Source of the DNA: Gonatopus flavifemur | Taxonomy: Eukaryota; Arthropoda; Insecta; Hymenoptera; Dryinidae | Assembly: GCA_018340375.1 (NCBI GenBank) | Contig: JAFFJZ010000001.1 | Span: 18,122,001-18,186,000, forward strand | Direction: 5' to 3' | Length of the DNA stretch: 64,000 nucleotides | In this document: positions 1-10,441 of the stretch, piece by piece | Numbering within the stretch: position 1 is the first letter of the stretch | Layout: every line of letters starts with the position of its first letter | Program-made: the position numbers and the translations under genes | Notes under the pieces: model-generated | The model's input: only the letters and a program-made list of their open reading frames with translations | Database searches by the model: none | What the model was told of the DNA's origin: nothing

Positions 1-1345
1 ATCTCAAATGCATCGAATGGAGAAACGAAACCAACAAATGCTTTCGATGCTTTCAGTTTGTATATGATGCGTCACGAATATTCTGTTTCATTCCAATAGC
101 GTCATCCTGAAGAGGAAAAAAGAACAGCTGGGTGGAAAAGAAATCATGAAAATTCTTATACCATTATTGTTTGGTTTATACAAGTGGGTACAGAGAGAGG
201 GAGAGAGTCTTCCTACAAAAAGAAGTAGAACATATTTGGACGAAGAACCTTTCAAAAATTCAGTTGAGCGATTCAAAGTTGTCTTCATTTTTATCCGACG
301 ATATTTTGGAAATTTCGTATCGATTATGGATGGCCGATCCCATAATACGAAAATGTTGTTATCATGATTGCATTCGGTAATCAACGTCACCTGTGGTGAT
401 AATCTGATGAAAAGCTATAGACTGATTTAACTGAACAACCCTGAATTCAAACAGTTGATTGTCGCGCTGGAACTAGCCACGCGCGTTCTTCTCGACACTA
501 ATACGAAAATTACGATCGCAAAAGGCTCATCTGTTATAATCGGATTTTGGGCGTCCGTTGTTGCCAACCAACGGAGCGGATAAGAGGAAAATATTTGCTA
601 GTGAACGATGCCAGGATGACTCTCGGTCCCTACAGTCGATTCTGAAACTCTATCCGGCCAGCGTATCGTGCTACTCGGTTGGTACTCCATCCGGCTAAAC
701 TGCATATAGGTGTGTAAAATCCCCAGAGAGAATCGTGCATACTAGATATCGACGTAATAATTGCACGGACTTCTGATAATCCGCTCGTTTCGTAATATAG
801 AATACACACGTGGATGTGTGAAATCTTTCGTATGAATCATTTATGAGCACCACGATACGATAATAAAACAATCCTTAGCGAGTGAAATATGTAGCTTTGG
901 AAACTTTCGGAAGTTATCCTGGTTAGTGATTTTGAATTTCGCGTATCTGCTTCCGTGTGTATCGTTGGATTCGATGAGGTCAAAAGTAACCATGTGCAAC
1001 AACGATTTTTCATTGCCCGGGCAGGGGAAAGATTCGAAAGGTAAAGAGGAAAATCGAAATGTCAGAGGATATCATTAATATAGACGAAAGATAAAGCATA
1101 TCAAATCCGGATTCTAGATTTGTTGCGATACCTGGAGCGAATAACGCGCTCGATAAAATGTTTCGATTTGTTTCAAGTAGTTCGAGCGTTATCCACTCAT
1201 TCGCTTCGTCCTTTGGGTTATGTTGGAATAAACCTGCAAACGATTGACAGGAAAATACTTTCAAACAACTTTGTTCCAATTTACAAAGAAAAAAAGCATG
1301 TGATGCTATTAAAATTGTGTTTTGTATTTTCTTATATTCGACATA
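1..1345. other. Non-coding stretch, no gene seen
   Basis: I see no supported exon, RNA gene or repeat boundary here. The short open frames at 88-390 and 146-380 overlap one another on both strands, have no recognisable motif and include a purine-rich AGAGAG tract, so I read them as chance ORFs. Confidence 0.6.
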
Positions 1346-1347
1346 TA

Positions 1348-1919
1348 CAGGGTGACCCCAGTCGGACAAATTATATTCGAGGAGCGTATTCTGCAGCAAA
1401 AATGCAACAACTTTTCTATTTGGCAAAATTTTTTTTCAGGCTTGGTTTTTGAGATATGAGCATTTTTCAGATTTTTTTTCAAATCCAAATCACTCAAAGG
1501 CACTATGTGCTACAGACTTGAGCTTCACGCCATTCGCTAAGTTGGAAAACGGCGGATCTCTGATAGGAAAATTCAACTATCCTATCATCATTCGTTTCGG
1601 AGCTACAGCGATTTGAAATTTTTGGGCTTCTAGCCAATCAGCATTCAGCAACTTTGAATCGCTGTAGCTCCGAAACAAATAATGATAGGATAGTTGAATT
1701 TTTTGTCAGAGATCCGCCGTTTTCCAACTTAGCGAATGGCGTGAAGCTCAAGTCTGTAGCACATAGTGCCTTCGAGTGATTTGGATTTGAAAAAAATCCA
1801 AAAGTGCTCATATCTCAAAAACTAAGCCTCAAAAAAAATCTTGCCAAATAGAAAAGTTGTTGCGATTTTGCTGCAGAATACGCTCTTCAAATATAATCTG
1901 TCCGACTTGCGTCATCCTG
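1348..1919. mobile_element. Foldback (long-TIR) element, CAGGGTGACC type
   Basis: The element is almost wholly palindromic. The left arm (about 1348-1614) is matched by the reverse complement of the right arm (about 1657-1919) with a loop of about 42 nt. Ends read CAGGGTGACCCCAGTCGGAC on the left and CAGGATGACGCAAGTCGGAC on the inverted right. TA dinucleotides flank both ends (1346-1347 and 1920-1921), consistent with a Tc1/mariner-type target duplication. No transposase is encoded; open frames crossing it (1010-1426, 1120-1452) are by-products of the palindrome. The end sequence resembles that of the larger foldback at 44607-45819, suggesting one superfamily. Confidence 0.88.
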
Positions 1920-1925
1920 TATATA

Positions 1926-2843
1926 GGGGACGGACGGGCAAGATGGAGAGGGCGGGTAAAACGGATAACCGTTTTCTAAAGATGCTCAGTCGGTAGAAAC
2001 CTACTAAACTGCCATTTCTCGATTCATTATATAACTCCCCTTATCGTGATCGTTGAGACGCCAGTATAGTACACTTGCGTGATGTTTTTCTTTTGTAAAT
2101 ATTACAATTCGGGAGAAAAATTATAATTTTCTACCGTAAGTACACTGTGAGTATTTTAATATCGTTAAGGAATATGTGGATTTCAATTTTTTTTAGCACA
2201 ATGCGTAATCAATAGACATGAAATAATCAAGTTATTTTTTTTTCCATCTTGGTAATTTTTAATAACTCCAGGTTATGTTAAAATACTACCTGGCGGGCAA
2301 AACGGAACCGGGCAAAACGGATACTTTCTGTTTAGCAAAAAACAAAAACAAGATGCTGCAGCTGCGAAACGAAAAGTTCCAATGGACATTCCTGGTCCTT
2401 CTAATAAGAAGAAACAACGACGAACAAAAAAAATCGCAAAAAATTATGTCACGTCTTATCTGTGTACTATATGCAAAGAAAAGTATGTTGACCCGCCAGT
2501 AGAAGATTGGATTCAATGTGGGAGGTGTCAAGAATGGACACATGAAGCTTGTTCTTCATATTCTGGACACGGTGCATATTTTTGCGACGATTGCTCTGAT
2601 TGAAATGCGTGTTCCAAACAGTATCCGTTTTGCCCGACCAGGGCGGGCAAAACGGATAAAGTGGACTTTTTCTTTAATTGTTATTTTCTATGAGAAGGTT
2701 TTTATTTTTATTATTATTTGATTTCAATTATGAAGTATAATTGTCCAAAGAATTAATCAGCACAGTTTTGAATAAATATGATTGAGATATATATTTGTTA
2801 TTTAATCTTGAAATTAACATATCCTTCTTGCCCGTCCGTCCCC
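1926..2843. mobile_element. DNA transposon remnant with GGGGACGGACGGGCAAGA ends
   Basis: An 18-bp perfect inverted repeat (1926-1943 and 2826-2843) bounds a 918-bp unit. Inside, the motif GGGCAAAACGGATA or close variants recurs near both ends (about 1950, 2290, 2305, 2645 and inverted near 2620), as expected for subterminal transposase-binding sites. It carries the end of an open frame with a PHD finger (2382-2603) but no DDE catalytic core, so it is a deleted derivative. A TA precedes the left end at 1924-1925; the right flank reads TTAG, so the duplication is imperfect. It begins within 6 bp of the foldback element to its left. A C-terminal PHD finger is known from some insect pogo/Tigger-type transposases; assignment to that group is inference. 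Confidence 0.75.
2382..2603 (+). pseudogene. PHD-finger C-terminal fragment of a transposase
   Basis: The 73-residue frame ends in a complete C4HC3 PHD-type zinc finger: Cys28, Cys31, Cys46, Cys49, His54, Cys57, Cys68 and Cys71, with the usual Trp52 two residues before the His. A lysine/arginine-rich tail (residues 9-20) precedes it. The same frame stays open upstream (about 2340-2381) with an AAAAKRKV-like segment, so the Met at 2382 is probably internal rather than a real start. There is no catalytic domain. In insects such fingers close the C-terminus of some DDE (pogo/jerky-like) transposases, where they may bind chromatin. Its position between inverted repeats at 1926 and 2843 supports a transposon origin. 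An alternative is a captured host PHD exon. Confidence 0.7.
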
Positions 2844-3175
2844 TTAGAAGTTTTCTCAGTCTTCGTCCCAATTTCTCAAGATACAATCGAGCAAAGGCTG
2901 ACACATATTTTTTGCTCAGTTTTGCCCGGCGTTTTTGGCCAACTAGGCACGTTCGAACATGAAAGTGTTATGACCAGCTCCACCCTATGCGACTCTCTGG
3001 CTAAACTATTGCAAATGATGTATTTTGCTTCCTCGTTTAGAGGGAAGCTTTGTGATCGTTTCGAGGAGCCGACAATTTTTTTGTCTCGAAATTCAAAATC
3101 TCCTAGACCAAAATATTCCTCAGAATTCGGGGAACAATTTTGTTACCGTGTCTGTCTGTGTGTGTGGCTGTAGCC

Positions 3176-4175
3176 CCCCCCCCCCCTAAGTTTCGTACGC
3201 GCATATCTCCCGTTCTGCTCATCCGATCGTTTCGAAATTTTCATCACAGTTGTGGACTAGGGTGATGATGGTCCCATATAAGTTCCAACCTGATTCATTC
3301 AGAGAAATTGGGTGGATGAGAAGAACTCTGACAAAAAATGAACATTTTGCGTACGCGTGTATCTTTGCTTCCTATTATCCGAACCCGATCAAACTTGAAC
3401 CATGTTGTAGTCATGATCCGACAGTGGTTCCATGTGAGTTTCATCCCAATCGGTTGAAAATTGTGGAAAATTTTTCTTTGGGATCTGTATTTTCTTTGAA
3501 AGCATGCCTTCCTCATGTCCATATTATCAGAATGTCATGGAACTGTGAGTGTATACAGTTAATAAGGTGTTATTTGTACGTTTTAAATTCCGAGAAAATC
3601 GGAATTGTGGGGAGAAAATGGTAAGCACTAAGCTTCGAAACAAAATTTGAAAATCTCGAAAATACCATTACCATGGGGATATCTTCCTTTCGTTTCTATC
3701 ATCCGATTGTTACGAAATTTTTACTACAGTTTTATGCAGTGTCGATAGTGCTTTCGTATGAGTTTCAACTCGATAGTTACAGGAAAGTGGGAGAAAGGGA
3801 GAAAACATAATATCAAAAATTGTGATTTCGCGACCAAGCTGGTTCTCGCTTCGTGTTATCCGATTGCAATGAAATTTATACCACGGTTTAGTTATAATCT
3901 CATAGTGGTTCCGTATGAGTTTCATCTCAATCGGTTGAAAAATGTGGAAGTTTGTTCGCATGCAAACGTATTTTATATATATACATTTTAATTATTGGGT
4001 AAAAATACGTTTGCTTAACACTTGGACAGGAACGAAGAATTTTTTTGCGATCCTTATTGTTTGACAATATTTCGAAAGCATGCCTTCCCTATGTTTTCAT
4101 TTTGCGATCGGGCATGTTTCGGTTTCCTGTTATACGATTGCGATTAAATTTTCACCATCTGGTCATTGTGATCCG
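3176..4175. repeat. Decayed tandem repeat block related to 40.1-40.85 kb
   Basis: After a C-tract (3174-3187) a core of roughly 120 bp recurs about five times, near 3195, 3360, 3680, 3835 and 4110. Each copy contains variants of CTTCSTRTTATCCGATYG, GAAATTTATACCAC, then GTGGTTCCATATGAGTTTCA and CATCCCAATCGGTTGAAAA. The reverse complement of the same core lies in the 319-bp tandem repeats at 40092-40852. The copies here are more diverged, so this block is probably the older relic. Open frames at 3250-3624 and 3758-3991 follow the repeats and show no protein motif. Confidence 0.7.
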
Positions 4176-5160
4176 GTAGTGTTCTTAACGGGATACCAGC
4201 GTATTGGCATTGGATAGATATATATTCTCTCATGAGTGGGAAGCGAAATTATAATTCTCAACGTCTTATTCGACAAGATTCCCCTGATTCATTTGAATAT
4301 ACCCTCTGAATGTCTTCTGTCGTTCGTTCATTTCTGATAAGAAAAGAAAGAAACTGGCGAAAACAGGTTTTATCTATCATCATATATGTACAGTTTTTCC
4401 TAATAAAATGTATTATAAATTCACAAGTCCCATCATAATTGATTGATGAAGAACGAGGAAGCCGTGTGCCAATTGGCAGAGTTTTTATTGTAGCTAAAAG
4501 CATTCAACCAATGTAGATGATTGGAGAAATCCACTTCTTCTTTATTTCACAAATTGTTAGTAAAACTATTCAAGAATATGTTGCGGAAGTTTCAAAACGA
4601 AATTCCGATTCGTTCCGATATCATGCATGAGCACTAAAGTGAACGCCCGTTGGCGTTCTCCAATGCGCGTTGGAGACCGAGGAAGCTCGGCAAGCCCGTC
4701 AAGAGTAGATGCAAGCCCGAAATGATGCCTTTGAAGGAGAAGAAGGATACCTAACCGGTGAGCAGTTCATATCATTTATCAGCACCCTGAATTTCTTGTT
4801 TTCGGTACTTTTTTTCCAAATGCGTTTTTTTCAAAACGACTTTTTTTCAATTGGTGGCAATTCTAACTTGAAAAGTTATTTTTCAATCGTTCTGAAAATT
4901 CGTGTAAGTATTCTTTATCCAATTACAATCTATATGAACTCAACTCTGGAATGATATTATTATTAAAAATTTGTTTTTAAATGCAAAAAAATTGAAAAAA
5001 CATGGTATAAAAACTTGACATTTCATTCCAACACCTCCACAACATGCAATTTTCAATTTTTGTGTTGAGAGTTTAGTTCACATTCTCAGAAAATATGTTG
5101 CTGACATGAAAAAAAATTGTGATGATTTCAAATGAAGATCATAACTTCCAGATTTCCCAG
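4176..5160. other. Non-coding stretch, no gene seen
   Basis: I see nothing that supports a gene. A short GC-richer patch at about 4640-4700 contains an imperfect dyad around GTTGGCGTTCTCC and GCGTTGGAG, but it has no further support as a structured RNA. Confidence 0.5.
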
Positions 5161-5166
5161 ATTGTA

Positions 5167-6455
5167 CAGGTTGGTTGAAAAGTTTTGAAAGCAAAAATGA
5201 AAGAATGTGTATTTTTTGATGAAATGATTTTTTTTATCCAATATAGTCTCCTTCAACTTCAACACACTTATTTCAACGATCCTCCAATAATTTTAAACCA
5301 TCTCTGTAATGATTTTCCGGAAGCTTCGCAAAATACTGTTCCACAGCTGCAATAGCTTCTATATTCGACGAAAAACGCTTTCCACGAAGGAATTGTTTCA
5401 AATTTCTGAAGAGGTAATAGTCGGGGGGAGCCAAATCTGGTGAATACGGTGGGTGTTCAAGCAATTCGTACTTCAATTCGTTCAGTTTAGCCATCGTCAG
5501 AACACTTGTGTGAACACGTGCATTGTCTTGATGAAAAATGATTTTTTTCTTCCGTAAACCGGGTCTTCTTTCACGAATTCTTTCATCCAACTGGTCCAAA
5601 AGTTTGCAATAATATTCAGAGTTAATTGTTTGACCTTTTTCGAGATAATCAAACAAAACCCCTTTTGCGTCCCAAAAAACCGATCCTAAAACCTTTTTTA
5701 CCGATCGTTCTGACTTCACCCGTTTTGGAGCTGAACAACTAGCTTCGGTCCACTGTAAACGTTCTTGTTTCAGTTCAGGATCATGATGGTAGATCCAAAT
5801 CTCGTCCACAGTTACGAAACGACGCAAAAAATCGGTCTTATTCTGCTCAAAACGCTCCAAATTACGCTGAGAAATTTGTTTTCGATTCAGTTTTTGTTGA
5901 ATTGTCAACGAATGCGGCACTAACTTTCCAAAAAGCTTTTTCATATGTAATTCTTCGTGTAAAATATGGAGTACTCGTTCATCCGAGATGCCTATGGTAT
6001 CAGCAATTTCACGCTCAGTCAAACTCGGATCTTTACAAACAATATCATAGACTTGCTCAGTGATGTCTGATTTCGTTGCACTTTTTGGACGTTCACTACG
6101 TGATTGATCTTCAACGCTCGTACAACCACGTTTAAACTCTAAAACCCATAGATGTACAGTGGGAAATGAAGGAGCAGATTCCTTCAACACTTTCTTCATT
6201 CTAGTATGAATTTCTGTTGCTGATAAACCTTCCAAAACAAAGAATTTTATCACTGTACGATATTCGGATTTTTCCATTTTCACAAAAGACACTGACACGT
6301 CAACTTCGAATGGCTTGTAAACAAAGAATGAATTGACAGATCGGAATAAAATTGTGTGTGTGTTCAAATGAAGGATAAGATATAAAAATAGCGTATAAAT
6401 TTTGATTTCTGTACTGGTTGATAGGTATCGCTTTCAAAACTTTTCAACCAACCTG
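5167..6455 (-). mobile_element. Mariner transposon, near intact
   Basis: A 1289-bp element bounded by perfect inverted repeats beginning CAGGTTGGTTGAAAAGTTTT (5167-5192 and 6430-6455) and flanked by the TA duplication expected of Tc1/mariner (5165-5166 and 6456-6457). Length is normal for mariner (about 1.3 kb). It encodes one transposase on the minus strand. The perfectly matching ends point to recent activity. It sits in the left end of an older MITE. Confidence 0.97.
5273..6277 (-). CDS. Mariner transposase (DD34D), prematurely stopped
   Basis: This is the cut-and-paste transposase of the surrounding mariner. It binds the element ends, excises the element and inserts it at TA. I place the start at the ATG at 6277 (MEKSEYRT), where mariner transposases usually begin; the open frame runs 30 codons further upstream without similarity. 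Residues 1-110 form the paired helix-turn-helix DNA-binding region, with the linker motif near VPHSLT. The catalytic triad is visible: Asp in TVDEIW, Asp in HQDNARVH and Asp in SPDLAPPD, with exactly 34 residues between the second and third. The motif YSPDLAPPDYYLF is diagnostic. The frame stops at a TGA (5275-5273) after LLEDR, where the family usually has Trp. The same frame continues for 12 codons to TAA at 5236-5234. A point nonsense change thus removes about 13 residues; the catalytic core is complete. Resemblance is closest to irritans-like mariners from memory, not tested. Confidence 0.95.
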   Translation of the reverse strand: MEKSEYRTVIKFFVLEGLSATEIHTRMKKVLKESAPSFPTVHLWVLEFKRGCTSVEDQSRSERPKSATKSDITEQVYDIVCKDPSLTEREIADTIGISDERVLHILHEELHMKKLFGKLVPHSLTIQQKLNRKQISQRNLERFEQNKTDFLRRFVTVDEIWIYHHDPELKQERLQWTEASCSAPKRVKSERSVKKVLGSVFWDAKGVLFDYLEKGQTINSEYYCKLLDQLDERIRERRPGLRKKKIIFHQDNARVHTSVLTMAKLNELKYELLEHPPYSPDLAPPDYYLFRNLKQFLRGKRFSSNIEAIAAVEQYFAKLPENHYRDGLKLLEDR

Positions 6456-6776
6456 TAGAAAGGTTACATTAATAGTTAACAAATATCAGTTTGAAATGCG
6501 ACTCAATATAGCATGACATTAAGGCTAATCTATTTTATTCACACATAATATATTATCAATAGTCATCTGATGATCTATCATCCTTCAATACAATAGATTA
6601 TGAATGCCATCATATTTTTATCAATTACTCATCATATTTATGTACAACGAATCATCAGTTGACTAATAATACATCACATTGTACATGAAGACAATAGATT
6701 GTCTTTGAAGTTGTGCTACATCAGCTCGGATTTTAAATTGATATATGTTAACTCATAACGTAACCCTTTTTACAGT

Positions 6777-9628
6777 GCACCAGCAGCAAACTCGGATAGC
6801 GGCCGTCCATGAACAGTAGCTTCTAACCCCACTATTTACAGCGGAAACGACTCGAAAAAATTACCAAGTATACTTCAAAACACTGATAAAATATCCTCCA
6901 AGTTGAAACAAATTCTGATCATTCCTTCCCTGTGAAAAAAAATTCACGAATAACACTAAAATATCGCTCTCCTAAACTGGTTTCTCCCCCCTAAATTGAT
7001 AGATAGGGTTAGCTGTGCTGGTGAGCTATTCCTCCCAATTTGATTGAATAATTGAGCGATAGGTATATTTCACGTAGCACATCAAAACCGTCAGTGTTGC
7101 ACTGCGGATTATTCCAAATTGCGTCAGTAAGAAACTCCAAAAGTGGGGGAGTCGGATAGCGCTGGGGCAGCATGTTCAATATGAGGCGATCGAGTAGTTA
7201 TAGGTCACGCCTCATTAGGGTTCATTAGCTCTGGTTTTGATGGGTTTGTAATTTGGCATGTCTCACCACGGTTTTTTGAATCAGGCCCTGATGTAAGGAT
7301 CCGTTACATGCCATATGAGGACCTGATCTGAGATGAGACTCCCCAGATTTGGTTCCTATCGGACACACAATATGAATTTTCATTCAGATGGAATTTCATT
7401 TAGTCCCCTGAAGTGGATGAAATTCTTTACTGATCATCAACTATAAACGAGATTGAAATCAACAATTTGGTATGAATTTTTCACTTATAGGATTGCAGTC
7501 CCAATATTCGACAAATCCCACGAAACATAGCTCCACGTGGTTCCATTTAACACATTCCTGAGTAAAAACGATAGGTCCCGTGTTAATGAAGCTACGGTCA
7601 TATTTCGATTTATGTGCAATCAAATTCAAAGACTTGAAATTGATTCTTAACGAACTTTTGAGGGAGTTTCAATTGAGTTTTGAGAATATTTTGGAAAGGA
7701 TGCTGTTGAAAACCCCAGCTGGGTGCCAGCTAGTTTTGACCATGCTTGGCGAGACCAATGGGGATTTAATCGAACCGTGGTCATGGTATGGTCATGGTCA
7801 AACCATTTCAACGCCCAGCATAGCTCTATCCAGCTCTATTGAGCTAGTATACTATAAAATGTTAGTAGTATTTTATATGAATATGACTCAGATAACAATG
7901 GACGAATCTTTGAAATTCCAGTATAATGGAGTTTCTTTTGCAAAATTCATTCAATTTAAAAATTTTGATTGAATCATACCACAGCTTGATCTCACTGGCA
8001 TTTCGCCTTGCGGTTGGGTGGAAATTTGATCGTCAGTTATTAGCATTTAGATTTAATTATATAAATTAATATATTACAGCACGGCTAGAATCTAGTTGAT
8101 CCTATATTTATTGTTGGGATAACCCTGAAGACATCGGCCCAAATCTATCGGCCAACTGCTGTAATTCTTCGTAAAGAGCATTTATGGAGTATTCGAGTGG
8201 ATAGGATGAACACCTGAAAGCTCAACAGTTGATCGATAGATTCAGGGCCATGTTGTTGAACCAGCCATCAACAGACAGCATGGTTTCATGCTGAGGTTTT
8301 CCAATCTAGAACCTAGAAAATACACGGAGTGAAAGGAATAGTGATAATCACTGAACGAATAGTAAAATATGAACATACCAAAATACACAATCAAAATAAC
8401 CCAATGACTCAATCGAAATTACAATAAGCTTAGTCAAATTAACGATACGTTCAATTAGAATAACTACGCGATTGATTGTAGTAACCAAATGTTTGGTCCG
8501 TCCACATTTTACTATACCAGTTTTCTCCTTGTAGCACACAATGGCCACAAAACATTGTTTCCATATGTTCAATCAGAGCACACTATAAGACCCTGTTCAG
8601 CACATATCTTCTGGCGAAATCCTCAGGTTTTCTTGAAAACATTGCAATATCCCAGAGCGTCGCTGGAGGATATTTGCTGTGTAGGAAATCATTGTTTTGA
8701 TTTCGATACAAAAGTTTGGAAGCAATTATTTTTGTATAGGATTGTTTCTGATCATCACTACAGGAGATTCACAGGTCTTGCTTCAATTATCTAAATAGTG
8801 ATGATTGGTGGCGATCCCTAGTTCGTATCAGGGCCCAACGACTTGGTCCTAAATAGCGATTGAAGAGACTTAGAGAATACCACGAATCATTTCTACCTGA
8901 GTGAGAGGTGTTTGGAGACGTCAAATTTGGTGAAAATACGTCTCACCATTCAAATATTCTTTCGAAAGTTATTTCAACACATTTCTGCAGAGGAAAGCAA
9001 TTTCCCTGTTCCAGAAGGTTCACTCTATTGACATTATTCCGGGAGTTGAAATTACAGGGAAAGTCTGGAACGAGTCAAGCAGGAGGAATAATTTGGTGGA
9101 CTTTTGGGAGACTTGCAACGAAATTTTGCCAGACTCTGAATATTTTACGTGTTCTACAAGTACGTAATAAGTCTGATGGAAGTCAAACGACAAAGGACGA
9201 TAGGAACAAATCTGATGAAACTTTACCGGGTTTCTCAAAATCTTATGTGACCTGCCAGTATATGAGTAGTTCGAAGGGAGTCGAGTACAAAGGATTCCTT
9301 AAATCACTTTCTGAGGAGTTTGAAGGCTCTGCCCACAGATTCTTGAACTTTTACCTTCACATGTACTTGTAGGTCATATAACACCTTCGAAAATTTGTCG
9401 AAAATTTGCTAATAAGTCTTTCGAAAATCCCTCTAAAGTCCACCAACAGCCCTGCTGGTTTGACTCTTCCTGGATTCTTTATGTATTCGCAGGTTGAGTG
9501 ATATTTTTGACCCGTGTTAAAAGTTCATCAAAAGTTCCTCCTCATGGTACAACGCGAGTAACAGGCTGTCTTCCAGATTCTACATCAACACTCGCTTCGA
9601 CTTGGATGTTAAATTCCATATCAAATAA
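6777..9628. other. Non-coding stretch, no gene seen
   Basis: No exon or element with clear ends is visible. The open frames at 7580-7972 (130 codons) and 8908-9372 (154 codons) have no recognisable domain. The second overlaps one arm of a diverged inverted repeat (see 9060-9475). Confidence 0.5.
9060..9475. repeat. Diverged inverted repeat, possible old MITE
   Basis: The segment about 9068-9112 (GAACGAGTCAAGCAGGAGG... GGTGGACTTTTGGGAG) matches the reverse complement of about 9425-9472 (GGAAGAGTCAAACCAGCAGG... GGTGGACTTTAGAGGG) at roughly two thirds of positions. Ends and target duplication cannot be defined. Confidence 0.4.
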
Positions 9629-9630
9629 TA

Positions 9631-10439
9631 GGTGTTTCGGTTAATAATGTCGATTTCGGGGAGAGATGATATTACCGATACGTTTGTTGGTACAAACAAA
9701 TGACGTCTATGTCGTTTTGAGGGTTAGAAATACGTCATCAGAAGCCAATTTGTCCTGAATTGTCAGTGTGCAAAAAACATAGTTTTCATAGCTTAGAGAA
9801 TGTCGAATTACGTACCAGAAAAAGCCGTCTTGCGGGGAAGTTTAATAACCTTCTTTCATTTGGAGAAAACGGCTGCTGAAAGTTATCGATTGTTGATTGA
9901 AGCTCATGGTGGACATGTTGTAACCCAAAAAACTTGTGAACGATGGTTTCAACGGTTTAAAACTGGTGACTTCGATGTAAAAGGCAAGAAGCGTCCAGGT
10001 CAGCCGAAAAAGTTTGAAGATGCAGATTTGCAAGCTTTATTGGATGAAGACTCTAGTCAGACGTTGAAGCAATTGGCAAATGCATCAAATGTTGCCCAAT
10101 CCACCGTTTCTGAACGGCTGCATGTTGCGAAAGGTGTGAAAAACTATTTGGAAAACATTAGATGGGATGTCCTACCCCATCCGCCTTATTAATCGGACTT
10201 GGGCCCTCTGGACTACCACCTATTTCGATCGATGCAGCACGGACTTTCAGAACAACATTTCCATTCTTACGAAGGAGTGGAAATTTGGCTCGATGAATGG
10301 TTGGCCTCAAAAAATGAGCAATTCTTTTGGCAAGGAATCAATGCTTCGCCAGAAAGATAGAAGAAAGTCATAGCAAATGATGGCCAATACTTTGATTATC
10401 AAGATAATTCATATTGTCTATATTATTAACCGGAACACT
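9631..10439 (+). mobile_element. Deleted mariner of a second family
   Basis: Inverted repeats GGTGTTTCGGTTAATAATG (left, from 9631) and AGTGTTCCGGTTAATAATA (right, inverted from 10439) differ at three positions and are flanked by TA (9629-9630 and 10440-10441). The 809-bp length is about 500 bp short of a full element, matching the internal deletion in its transposase. The ends and protein differ from the mariner at 5167-6455, so it is a separate lineage. It cannot move without help. Confidence 0.93.
9800..10429 (+). pseudogene. Mariner transposase pseudogene, catalytic core deleted
   Basis: The frame starts MSNYVPEKAVLRG, as in mellifera-type mariner transposases, and keeps the N-terminal helix-turn-helix region, including CERWFQRFKTGDFDVK and GQPKKFED, to about residue 108. 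It then jumps, near 10121, to a segment that normally lies just after the second catalytic Asp (HVAKGVKNYLE, then VLPHPPY). The region carrying the first two catalytic Asp residues is gone. The junction falls at a GCATG shared by both sides of the usual protein, suggesting microhomology-mediated loss. After the junction the frame is still readable to 10429 (DYHLFRSMQHGL, EWLASKNEQFFWQGI, NDGQYFDY). Two in-frame stops interrupt it: TAA at 10190-10192 and TAG at 10358-10360. Not functional. Confidence 0.93.
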
Positions 10440-10441
10440 TA

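Larger units (their letters stand above)
5157..6776. mobile_element. MITE (CACTGTAAAAAGGGTTAC ends) split by a mariner
   Basis: The right end (about 6728-6776) read inverted is CACTGTAAAAAGGGTTACG followed by GAGTTAACATATATCA. The sequence just right of the mariner (6456-6500) reads GTAGAAAGGTTAC, then TAGTTAACAAATATCAG, which aligns with it over about 40 bp. The missing outer bases are found to the left of the mariner (AGATT, about 5159-5164). Removing the mariner and one TA rebuilds a roughly 330-bp MITE whose own inverted repeat was the insertion target. The outermost left base is uncertain. Confidence 0.65.

Noticed and set aside
7580..7972. 130-codon open frame on the plus strand
   Set aside because: No domain, no splice context and composition like the surrounding intergenic DNA; length is within what chance allows over 64 kb.
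8908..9372. 154-codon open frame on the plus strand
   Set aside because: It runs across one arm of a diverged inverted repeat and has no recognisable motif; judged a chance frame in old transposon sequence.
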